Source: Amoebophrya sp. A120 (taxonomy: Eukaryota > Sar > Dinophyceae > Syndiniales > Amoebophryaceae). From it: a stretch of DNA of 64,000 bases. The DNA is taken from the NCBI GenBank assembly GCA_905178155.1, contig CAJINV010000004.1, positions 938,629-1,002,628 of the forward strand, read 5' to 3'. The translations under genes and the position numbers were made by a program. This document shows, piece after piece, positions 43,409 through 54,500 of the stretch (positions are counted from its first letter, which is position 1; each line of letters starts with the position of its first letter). The notes below the pieces were generated by a model that was not told the DNA's origin, ran no database searches, and saw only the letters and a list, made by a program, of their open reading frames with translations.

Positions 43409-46400
43409 CTACATTCGCGTGGACATCATTGTCACTCCCTTCGCGCCTTTGAATCCCTTTCCCTTACCCTTGCCGAATTGCTGCATGGAAATTTTATCGC
43501 AAGGAAAAATTCCCCCGCCCCATATTGACGAGGTAGGTTTTCGAAAATTTGTGTTGCTGATTTGAGCCTGTGATCCACCTGATATCCGTAGGCCAGCCGT
43601 CGGTGTTGCTGATTTGAGGTCACAAATCACGTTTGTGCTGCAAGAAGACAAGGGCAGCAGCTTCCGTCCCATTATGGAGGCGGTTTGTCATGCTGTTGAG
43701 CCAACATCACGGACGCTTTTCATGCTAAGCGCCTAATTCAAAGCCTCTCTGCTCAGGCTTGATATGGGTCTGCAGTCCTCTCCAGCAAGACAGATATGAT
43801 TTGTTTTTGTGTACTCAAATACAGCAACACACATTTCGCTTTCGATATGGGGAGGGGGGATTTTTCCTTTTGATAGATTTTTGCGTTTCCGTACTGCTGA
43901 AACGCGAGCTCTTCGGCTTTCTGCTGCAGCAGTAACTTCTCCTTCCCCACCCGCAGGCGGTTCTGTTTGTTTTTCACCCATTGGCACACGAGGTCCGTCC
44001 GGCCCTGCCACAGGCGGAGGCGCTTGAAATTCTCCAAAGCGATTTTGTCGGATAGAAGCAGCGTCTGCTCGAACGCGGTGTCGTGCCCCCCGTTATCCAA
44101 GAAAAAAACACCATCACAATCACATGTAGGAGGTTTTGCATCAGAAATTTCTCTCGCATGCCAAATTTTTCTTGTATTGCAAAAACACAAAGGGAAATCG
44201 CCAATAACTCTTGACTGTGATGCATTTTTGCGCATGTCAAAAATTTTTGTATTGCAAAAATGTGCAATAGTGATTGTGATGGTGTTTTTTTCTTGAATAC
44301 CCGTCCAGGAGGTGGTACAGAGAGTACAAAACCGGCGCAATATCAAGAAGAAAAATCCCCCCTCCCCATATCAAAGCGGAAATCTGTGATGCAGATTTGT
44401 GGTCACAAATCGGTTTTGTCATGCTAGAAGGGAAAAGATGCGGACTGTAGTACTGGGTGGCGTGGGGAAGCCTTGCATCTTCAGCATGACAGGAAGCAGC
44501 TGGAAGTGGGAACCAGCATGACAAATTGCCTGCAAACGAGGCCACAATTGCGGCTCTTGGCCTTCTAGCATTACAAGTCGACTTGTGTACTCAAATACAG
44601 CATCACAAGTTTCGTTTTCGATGTGGGGCGGTGGGGGCAATTTTCGTTTTGATACGCAAACTGCTTCTCGAGCACCGCGCGCTTCGCCCGCTTCAGATAC
44701 TGCTCCGCCTCGTTCACCAGGATGGTTTTTACCTCCATGGGCGCCGTCGTGTTTACCGCCTTCAGCCGGTGGATGTCTTCGATCACGTGCTGCGTGTACT
44801 GTTTCAAATGCGTCGCGTTCTCTTCCTTCTGTTTCTCGATCAAAGACAACCGCACCGAGTTCGTCGTGCTTTTCCACTTCAGAAAATCTTCAAAAATCTG
44901 CCGCGTGGCCTGGTTCAAAGTTTTCGTACTATTATTCCCCACTTTCGTGATCGGCAACAACGTGAAGTAGAGGAAGTTGCACATCAGCTGGGCTTTCAAA
45001 ATCATGAACTGCCTTTCCAAACTCGACAATTCGGCATCTAGTAGATGCGCCACGGTCCGCTGCGTCTCCGCGTAGCAGTCGAGCAGCTGCTCGTAGTCGC
45101 TCGTGTCCTCGGCACTGTTGCTGTTCACTTTCATCTGCGACAACTGCGACTCGTAGATCAATTTCAGCAGCGGCTTCAGATCCTTTGTCACCAGGTTTTC
45201 CTGTAGTTCGCGGTTATCCGCCACAAACTCGGCCAGCACCGCGACAATCCCGTCGAAACTCATGGCGTCCAGGTTCTTCGTGGAAGTTGCCGTATGGCGT
45301 TCTCAAATGTTACATTCTCATCTGTTACACGATTTGTCATGCAAAAAGAGCACCAATGTTCACACGGTGAAGCTACTTCGTATGACAAATTTTGGAAGGG
45401 CTAAACGGCATGGGAATGATCTGTGCCGAATTTGTAATGCAAGAGTTGCAAGATCCGGCCTTTGCTTTCCCTGTGGCCATTCTTGCATCACAAATTCATG
45501 TAACAGTTGAAAATGTAACAATTGAGAATCCCATATGCCGCGTGCCGCACATGGGTGTCGAACGCCGCGTTGCGCAACCGGATGGCCAACTGCTCCATCT
45601 CTTCCAACGTCTCTTCGCAGTGGGCGTAGCTGAAAAAGTCGCGCTTCTTGATGGGGTACCTCTGCTCGAACAGGTTCAGGCAGTACAAACAGCAGTGCTG
45701 CCAGGTAGTGGTGGAACCGTAGAAGAACTGTCCAGCAGCTCCTATTCTCGAGGCATCCACTTCTTCGGCTTGATCTCCAGCTGTTGACAATATCGCGACA
45801 CGCTGGGCCGCCTCGGTGGCCGCGGCTTCCTGCAACACGCCTAGCAGCAGGGTGAAGGACGATTTCGAATCCGCAACGTACTTCTTTACTACTTCCTGTC
45901 TCTTCTGCTGATACCTTTCCAGACATTCCTTCCGGTCTGCGAACCCGAATCTATTGTTGTTTGCCGTGGATAAAGTACTTCCACCTGCGGAGGTCTCTAC
46001 TTTCAGTTTTCGCACTAGCATGCCGCGCACCAGCGCCTGGATCCGCTCGGTCGCGGCCACGTAGCGCTTTGCCGTCTGCAAGTTTTCGTACCCGCGGGAC
46101 CTCTGCACGCGGAGAAACACGTGGGTCTTGCCGACCAGAAAGTCGTCCTCCTTCCGCGTGGGAAAGTAGTGCTGTTCCAGCACGTCCTTGCACAAATTCG
46201 CCGCGTCCGCGTCCGTGAGACGCTGGATGCGCGAGATGGAGGCGGAGAGTGTTTTCGTATGAACTGCAAAAGTATCGTAGTCGTACTAGTATACATTGCA
46301 TGACAAATTTCCTCAGCATGAAGACAGCTGCAATTTGTCATGCTGATTTGCCTTGGGAATGAGATTTGTAATGCATGACTGCAATGACTACGAGTACGAT

Positions 46401-49400
46401 ACAGATACTTTTGCAGTTCATATTTCGACGCTTTCCGTGACTTCCGCCTACCGGAGTTTTTGTTCGTTACCGGCGCCTATGCATTGCAAATATGTCTGGG
46501 TCTGGAAGAGGACAAGTTTGCCATGCACATTTTCCATGATCCATGATGTCTGTGATGTATGCCATAGCATCACAGATTTTTTGAGCGCTGAGCAATGCGC
46601 ATCCTGCATGACAAATGCCATCTCCGCGTAGCCAAATTTTGACTCCTCTTGCTGTTCATGCAGTACAGATTTTTTTAGCATCCAAATGCAGCATTACAAG
46701 TTTGGCTCTTCCAGCCCCAGACATTTTTGCATTTGATAGCGCTTCGGTCTTTTCCAACAACGCGTCCGGGAAGGCGACCAGGCTGCGGTATTTTTTCAGG
46801 AAATCTTTCGTCGTTAAATGCAAGTCGAAGCTGCTCTGGCACACCTTCTGCAACTCTAAAATGCCGAGGCCGGCCAGCTGCTTCGTTACCATGTCCGTGT
46901 CGAAATTCAAAGCGGCCTTGGCCGGATTCGGCTTCACGCACATGCAGAAAAACAGTTGGTCCGCCTTCGCCGCGTTCTGCATCAGTTTCAGCAGCTGTCG
47001 CAGTTCCTGCGCGAAGATCATGGTCTTCGGCTCTGACTTCTTCACCAACTCCGGGTCGCTGTCGTGGATCACGCCGAGACCGATTTTCGGCAGCTTCTGC
47101 TCGTACTTGTGAAAGTCCAGGGGGGCCTCGTGCAGAAAGGCGTCCAGCAACGACACCTGGCCTTTTTCGCTCGGCGGGACGTCCTTTTCCAGGTCCGCGT
47201 TGAAATTGGCGAGGCAGGCCTTCATCTCTGACAGGACCGAAGACGGGACGCGGCAGTTATTCGCGATGAAGTTCTTCGTACTGTAAGCGATCACCTGCTT
47301 CGATGAAGTTGATGCACTAGAGTTTTTGTCTGTCGTGGAATTAAAAGACTGCGGCGCGTAGTAGCCCGCGTAGTGCGCGATGAGGAAGGTGGAAAACTTC
47401 TTTTCGATTAGCTGCTGCCTGCCTTCCGCCGCGTTGTCGTCCTCCTCACTGCTGTTCTTCTCGTCACCGCCGCCAGCGGACAGCATCTGCGACTTGTAGT
47501 GGTAGGTCGCACAGAATTCTTGCCACTTGGTCAACTTTTTTGACGGCTGTTCTGGCTTCAATGGGGACATAGTTGTACTATTATTTGCGCTTAGTTTCTC
47601 CTCCAGCTTCTTCAGCAGGGCAAAATCGGAGCTGGTCGTTGCGTTCGACATGGATCTGCGCGCGGTTTTGGTGCTGATCTGCTTGTCGGCATGATCGCAG
47701 TCCCCGGGGAGGTTGTCGGAGAGACGGACCATGTTCTGTAAAGTAACCTCGTCTAGCAGAGGGATGAAGTCGTTTTCCAGGAAGTTCAGAAAATTTTCGT
47801 TGCTGTCGTAAAAGGACCGGGATGACTGAGTAGAGAGCTCAAGTTTTTCCAACCCGGTTTCGTGGCTGCGTTCGAACTCCCGTTTGAGCAGTTGAAGTGA
47901 CTTCTCTACCTCGTTCACCTCGAAAAAGCGGCGGAGCGTCTCCGCCGCGTAGTTCTTCAGAAACTGGTCCAGGGTGTTTTCCTGGACCGACTCGAACCCG
48001 AAGGCGTCCACGAGAAGCAACTTTTTCACGTGCTGCAGGTCGTATTGCTCCGTTTCCACCTTCATGCTCTCGGGCAGCTCTGACATTAAAAGCAGTTCCG
48101 TGTTCATCTTGGTCTTCACGAAGGTAAAGATCGACTCGTACAGGTTAGCGGCAATCCCATCACGGATCCGGAGAACGGAACTGAGAGGATTTTTTGACGT
48201 TTTTTCATTTTTGTGCATATTAATGTGTACATAATGGAATTTCATGCTGGTCGGTCCTCTTCGTTTTACATTTATCAATCTGGTTTTTGGCGTTCACTTC
48301 TTCACTTGAAGAAGAACGACCTGTACATAAACCGATAGGACATCTTGATAGGTGGCGCTGGCGCTGCGGCGCTCGGATATTAAGCTCCTGGTCCTGCTCG
48401 TCACACGTACTAAATCTACAGTACCTACCGCTGATGTGATGATGATCACAGTGGAAAACCAAAACCAAAACGAAAAGCACTAGCACGTCCGTAAATATCA
48501 AACTTTAAGCATTACTGTATTCCCCTTGGTCTGCGAATCGGTTCAGCCGTGCCTGACTTCTTGCTTTTCTCTACCAGGAACAGGTCCTTCAGGACATCCA
48601 CATCTTTCAGCCCGAGCAAGGCCGTCAAGTCCTCAAGCGCCGCGAGCCCCCGGGCCGTTAAGCTCACTGCTCCTTGTCCACCTTCTGTCGTATTCATCTT
48701 GTCGTCCTTGTTGCCATCCGTGTTGGAGGGGGCTGCGCTACTAGTACCGCTGCTGCCACCAGCTGCACCAGCAACGACGTCGATGTTACCGATCTTGAGG
48801 ATGACGTTGAGCAATTTCAAAATCCCGCCCAACTCGGTGTTGCTCACGTTGTACTGCTCCAACAAGCGCCGCATGTCCAGAAACCGGGCGCAATTGAGCA
48901 GGTCAGCGTTCGTCAGCTTCAGCATGGTCGCGTCCTCGTCGGGGAGGAGCATCAGACTCCGCTCGTCGCCGTCATTGGCGTCCTGCTGCTGCAGGTCCGT
49001 GTTCATGTAGCGGTACTGGTTTTCCGCGTGCACGCGCAGCTCTTCGACCACTGACAAGACCCCCAAGTCCTGGTCGCATTTCAGCATGCAGTTGCGCAAT
49101 TGCGCCGGGTGGATTTTTCCGGAGTTCTCCTCCACGATGCGCTGCTCCAGTGTGTCGTCGATCACGATCGCGGAATCCGGGTCCAGCGGAAACTTGTCGT
49201 TGTCAAAGGCCTTGAGCTCGGAAAACTTTTGGATGCACTTCAGGTACGCGAAGAAGCAGGTGAGCAGGTGGAAGTTTGACTCCCCCGGGTTCTGCTTCGC
49301 GACCTTGTTGGCCTCAAAGGCGTAAGTCTTGTTCACCGTCTGCGTCACCAGAAACGGGTACCGGGCCAGCACTTGCTTCTTCTCCTCGCTCAGCATCGCA

Positions 49401-50548
49401 TTTTGCACATTGCTGTTGCCAGTACTGTAGAAGTCCTCGTCTCCTGCTACGCCCCGGTCCTTCGCCCGAGTGCCCGGAATGAAGAACGAGCGGAGGTTTT
49501 TCGCGGAAGCTGCCGCTGCTCCACCCGGAGACGCCGCCCGCTTCGCCTTCTGCTTCGGATAAGCAACTGTAGACTCCAGGACGCGGCTGAACCTGTTGTT
49601 TTCAATTTATCTTTCGGTGGACGTGGAGGACAGAGCTTTGGTTTTATGTTAGTTTCGTGCTGTTGGACCTTGTTTCTTTCTAGGTCTACCTCTACTGAAG
49701 GAGCGGCGTCTCAATATAGGCGGCAAAGAAAAATATTTCATTTGATATTTCTACTCGGCGTCGGTTGCCCCTGCGTTGCCTCTCGGGGTGAAAAAATATC
49801 TGTCATGAACTACGCTAGAGCGATTCTTTTCGTACCTGTTTCCGTCCTTATTGCGCACCGTGCTCGTGTTTCCGAAGAAGCCCAGCACGCGGCCCGTGTT
49901 TCGCATCAGAAACGTCCCCCGGGGACCGTTTTTGTGCAGCTTCGCGAGTTCTTGCAGACAGAGATTCAACTGGCAGGACTTTCCGCTGCCACTAGTACCC
50001 TGGAACAGCAGCGCGGAATAGCTGGCGTTCATCGCTGCACCAGAGCTGCCGGCGAGCGGGGAAGAACTGCCGGGCCGCACCGTGCCCACCGCCTTCATCA
50101 AAAAGGCGTTCAGGATCCGGTCTGGAACGATCACCGGGTCCGTGAACGGGTTGAGAAACACTAAAGTGTTCTTGCCGCAGTTGGTGTAGCACAGCCCCGC
50201 CTCCAGCCGCTTCTTCAGGTAGTGCTGCGTCAACGCGTTGGACTGGATGAGCACGTCAAAAGCCGGGTTGGTTACCGCCAGCTGCTCCTCCTGCTGGTTA
50301 TACTCGGACACCTCTTCGGCGAAAAATTTCCGGATTTGCAGGTCCTTTTCTCCGGTCTTACCCTGGTTCCGGTTCTCCCGAATGGCCGCGTCGGAGTGAA
50401 TGTGCTCCCCGCCCATGCTCACCGTGTAGATGATCTTGCCCTTGTTGGTCTCTGTAATGTCCAGCACCTCCGCCAGCGTAAACCGGTTCGGGTGCTTGCC
50501 CGGCACCCACGCGAACCGCTTGCCCTGCATCGCGGACGGTGCAGACAT
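43409..50548 (-). CDS. Divergent unconventional myosin heavy chain
   Basis: Actin-based motor ATPase. Nine exons: 49836-50548, 48516-49592, 46739-48180, 46423-46472, 45536-46252, 44655-45287, 44300-44335, 43876-44088 and 43409-43489, total 4,962 nt, 1,653 residues. Motor features in order: P-loop GTSGSGKS (about residue 180; usual form GESGAGKT), switch I region KDGNRFSR (about 238; usual NxNSSRFG), ESNFHLL, switch II DAFGFE (about 655; usual DIFGFE), FFCMCVKPN (about 1010; usual RCIKPN), and VGKTHVFLR with an IQ-like helix (RIQALVRGMLVRK, about 1165). The segment between switches I and II is about 415 residues, longer than typical. The tail is helical (coiled-coil type) and ends in a Lys/Gly-rich stretch, GKGKGKGFKGAKG. 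Two introns are GT-AG (49593-49835, 48181-48515); six are introner elements clustered in the 3' half. Class cannot be assigned; altered P-loop and switch residues could affect catalysis. Confidence 0.85.
43495..43875. mobile_element. Introner element, family E (myosin gene)
   Basis: A 381-bp element with ends TATCGCAAGGAAAAATTCCC and TATCAAAAGGAAAAATCCCC. Flanks aattt and gattt (4 of 5). Excision joins YGNAKI to SMQQFGKG in frame. The longest of the ordinary-sized elements. Confidence 0.88.
44094..44299. mobile_element. Introner element, family C (myosin gene)
   Basis: A 206-bp element with nearly identical ends TATCCAAGAAAAAAACACCA and TATTCAAGAAAAAAACACCA, continuing TCACAATCAC, flanked by cccgt on both sides. 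Excision joins YHLLDG to GHDTAFEQ in frame. Confidence 0.93.
44341..44654. mobile_element. Introner element, family E (myosin gene)
   Basis: A 314-bp element with ends TATCAAGAAGAAAAATCCCC and TATCAAAACGAAAATTGCCC, flanked by cgcaa on both sides. Excision joins LEKQFA to PVLYSLY in frame. Many GCATGACAAATT-type motifs inside. Confidence 0.92.
45293..45535. mobile_element. Introner element, family D (myosin gene)
   Basis: A 243-bp element with ends TATGGCGTTCTCAAATGTTA and TATGGGATTCTCAATTGTTA, flanked by tgccg on both sides. Excision joins HVRHAA to TSTKNLD in frame. Confidence 0.92.
46258..46422. mobile_element. Introner element, family A (myosin gene)
   Basis: A 165-bp element with ends TATGAACTGCAAAAGTATCG and TATGAACTGCAAAAGTATCT, flanked by tttcg on both sides. 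Excision joins SRKASK to TLSASISR in frame. It is 55 bases from the next element. Confidence 0.94.
46478..46738. mobile_element. Introner element, family B (myosin gene)
   Basis: A 261-bp element with ends TATGCATTGCAAATATGTCT and TATCAAATGCAAAAATGTCT. Flanks gcgcc and gcgct (4 of 5). Excision joins LLEKTEA to PVTNKNSG in frame. Confidence 0.9.
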
Positions 50549-51598
50549 TTCAGGATATATATTTTTTAACAGGAATTATCTGCTCTGAGATGGGTTCCAG
50601 CTCTGAAAAAAAGAAACGGGGGATAAAAAAAGGGTGGTCAACACTTGTTATACACTGACTATCTTTTGTAACGCGGATTTAATGACGAAAATGAATCAGT
50701 GAGAAAAGTATTTTGATTTTTGAGCGCTTTCGCTTTGGATCAATGGGTGAACGAAGTACGAGAACGAGACACGACGCGTGACTGATGACGGGGGAGAACG
50801 ATAGAGGTGGAAAACGAAAAGTACGACGACGTTACGAGGTAAATGATGATAATGATATACGAGGTGGACGACCACGTGTCTGAATGTGGGAGCAGCAGGA
50901 GGCACGACGAATGCTATACGCGGTGAGGACGATAGTGTTGGTTTTCGTTTTGTCTTCTTCTTCAATTCACACGACAACGGAACGAGAAAAAGAACACAGG
51001 GATAAGCGGACTGCGTCTCTTTTATCTCAAGAGACCTGCTCCGGGTCGTAAAGCTGTCGGTGTATTACAGTGATTAATCGAACCATAGCTCCTGAGTGGT
51101 ATCATCTTCATCATCATCTGTTGTACGGCATTATTCATTTTGAGTCATCTCATTTTTTCGTGACCACAGGGGGACCACTTCTGTGGAAACATTTTTTCTG
51201 TAGTTTCCGCTTACAACTATGCTCAATTTCATACACTTCTTTGTCTCTCCAGTTGCACTAGTTGTCAATGTCATTCTGATTTCTTTTTCTTGTCTTTGTC
51301 TTTGCTTTCGATGTTACAGTCATTTATAGCGAGCGCAACCAAAATGTAAATGATTGCAGAACTATCTAAGTCTAGCAGTAACTACCTCCACGAGGCACGA
51401 CATACAAATTGAATCACAACGTGCTACCAAAGACGAGACCACGAACTGATCCACCGGTTGTTCAGACATGTAGTGGACGTGGTGAAATCATCTTTTTTAA
51501 TACCAAAATCAGTACCATTACCATCCGTGTCGGTATTCTGTTATTAGCCCTTGCCCTTTTTTCCTTTCCTTTCGCGAGGGCGACGAGAAAGTCCTCGA
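50549..51598. other. Intergenic region, nothing seen
   Basis: About 1 kb between the myosin start and the ABC transporter stop, AT-rich with scattered short frames on both strands. No repeat, RNA gene or motif was recognised. Confidence 0.45.
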
Positions 51599-54500
51599 TC
51601 AACTCATGGCCCCCGGGCTAAAGCGGTGAAACACATGCTCCAGGCGCATTTGCGACAACGACGCGCGTAAGTTGGTTGATGTCCCTTGTTGCGTCGTGCT
51701 CATGTTCCTGACCACCTCGCTGTCTTCTTCCTGCTGCTTCTCGTAGCTGTGGAAGAAATCCAAGAGAACCGCAAGATCGAGCAGATTCGTGTTCTTCAAT
51801 TTATTGTTCCGCGCTTCCACCGGTTGTGAAGAGCCATCAACCGGAGTGTAGCTGTCGTTTTCCATGTGGTCCTCCTGTTGCGACATCAACCCCAGTGACG
51901 GAAACTGCAGGCGCAGTTGCAAATTTGTCCCGGTGCCGTTAATGATGCGCACATCCGGGTGCAGTTTTCGCAGTTCTTCGAGGAAATCTTCTAAGACAGC
52001 AACTTCCGCAGCAGAGGTCGTTGTGCCAGCAGTATTTTTGCCAAGTAGACCTCCTGCTCCATTTCGACGGCCCCCAGAGATGAGAGACGTGGACATCGAC
52101 ATGCCTGATAGTGTACTACGAATCTTCTCGCGCTCCACGATGGCCTCATACCCGCCACCGTAGACTTGGCGCAGCCGGTTCACCGAGCCCAGACACCGCC
52201 AGCGTCCCTCCACCTGGATGGCAATGCGGTGACAGAGAAACTCGGCCTCTTCCATACTGTGTGTGGTCAAGATGCACAAGGTTCTGTCCAGTTGCACATA
52301 CTTTTGCAGGCACCTCCACAAATTTCGCTTGGCCACGGCGTCCATTCCCGTAGAGGTATGCACAGAAAAAAACCCATCCACATCCAATTTGTCATGCAAA
52401 ACACGTATCAAGTCATGTGCTTGCCATGCAAAAAATGGATGTGGATGGGTTTTTTTCTGTGGATAAGAGGGCTCGTCGAGAAAAAGCAGCTTCGGCTTTG
52501 ACAAGAGCGCAATCGCCACGCACGTCTTCCGCTTGTTTCCGCCGGAGAGCTGGTAGCACTTCTTGTGCAGGTAGGGCTCCAGGTCCAGCTCTACGATCAA
52601 GCTCTGCATGCGCCGTTTCAGAAAAGACGCGTAGGTCGTTGAGGTAGAACTTGTTGCTCGGGTAGAAGTAGTAGCCGGACGAGCGCGTGAAGATGAAGGC
52701 TCTGTCTGCAGCTCCACTGCTGGAGGTGGTGTTGTACTAAAATCGGCTTCCGCAGCGCGCGTGCTGTTGTTTTGCTTCAAGCGGCGGTAAATGTTGAGGT
52801 TCTCCAAGACCGTCAGCTCGGAGAAGAGCGGCGTATCGAATTGCGGACAGTACCCTATGTATTCGTAGGGGACTTTATCGTGGTCCCGGGACGACGAAGA
52901 GCTCTGCAGCAGTCCGGGCAGGATGTACACTTCGCCCCTCGTCGGGGTTTCCAGGCCCAGCATCATCTTAAACGTTGTTGTCTTTCCCGCGCCGTTGAGA
53001 CCCAGGAGGCCGAAAATTTGGCCGCCTGGTGAAGATCCCGCTGAGCTCGAGGACGAGGCTCTAGTGTTCGTGGTAGTACTTGAACTCGAAGCCGTCGACG
53101 CGGCGCTGGCAGTTGTGGAACTGCCACTGGTCAGGCTTGTCGCAACTTCGTTGTTCGCAGCTCTGTTTTTGAGCGGCCCCACTCCTGCTCCTCCTGCGTC
53201 CAGCGCGCCAAAAAAATCCACACCGCAGACGGCCTTTTTCTCTTGCACCTTGCTCGAAATGCTTCGGTCTAGCGAGTAAAACGTCTTTTCCAGATTGTGC
53301 AATACCAGGTAGGGGTGTGACGAGGATTGTGCCGCACTAGGAACTACATCTTGTTCCCCGCCCTGAAAACCTCCTTGATGGTGCGCCGAGTGTCGAGAAG
53401 AATCTGAATCATCCTCTTGTTGCCCACCTACTTCTAGTGCCCCTGAAGATTGTTGTACTAGTTGCGAGGACCCTGGTGGAGGAGTTCTATCCCGCCCTTG
53501 CTCTGACTGTTCTTGCTGTTGCTCCTCATCTTCTACTGCAATAGATGAAAAATCTCCCCGTTGTCCCGGGTCCTGCCTTTGAAACCAGCCACGAAACAAA
53601 CGGTAATGCAGCCAGTTCTTGACCTTTTTGCGTTCCGCCACGACTTCCTGGTCTTCGTCCTCTGGGATGTTTTTTACTCTGGTGCCCTCATCCTCTTGCT
53701 CGAAGAGAGCAGATTGAGCTTCTCGTTCTCCTTCTAGAAGAACCCGGTTTGTACTACTGACACCACTAGAAGTTGTACTGAGGACATCGTTTTCGTTTCC
53801 CCCAGGTAATTGCGATTGCTTTTGTGGTCCACCTTCTAGGCCGTCCACCGTCGCGCCTGCACTAGAACCAGTTCTTGCACGACTGCTGCTTCTGCTCTCG
53901 TCTCCTTGCACGAAGTTGTCTGCGTAGGCCGGCTGGTGCACGTGGACGAACGCCGGGTTGGTATGAAAGAGTGCGGAACTTCCTCCCATTCCTCGTTGTC
54001 TCCACACCCTAGAGCTACTTCTACGCCGGCCGCCAATGAGCCGGTTCCAGCAGAACCGCTTAACGAATAGCAGACCACGGCAAAACAGCATGGTTGACAG
54101 TTCCAGCAGCTTGCGGAGCAGTCGGGTTAGCAGAAAAAAGCAAAGTGTAAGGCTTCCGGTGCAGAAATAAAGCGGTAACAAACAACATCTTCTCGAGAGG
54201 GACGCGAGTCTGGTCGTTGTTATTTTCATCGCTGGGAATCTTGTTCGTGCAGTAGAGTTTTGGTTTTCATTATCCGTTGTTCTTGCAGCGGCCGTTCCCG
54301 TCGTCATGTTCCAGAGCAGGAGCAAGTACGCGAAAAGCGAGACTGCCAACAAAAGCAGCTCGTCGCCGATGGTCAGGAACTCCGACAAAACGATTTCCAC
54401 TGCGCGGTCGTATATGCACTGCAAAAGTATCGCACTCGTAGTAATCGCAGTTATGCATTACAAATCTATTTCTTAAGGCAAATCCGCACTACAAATTTAA

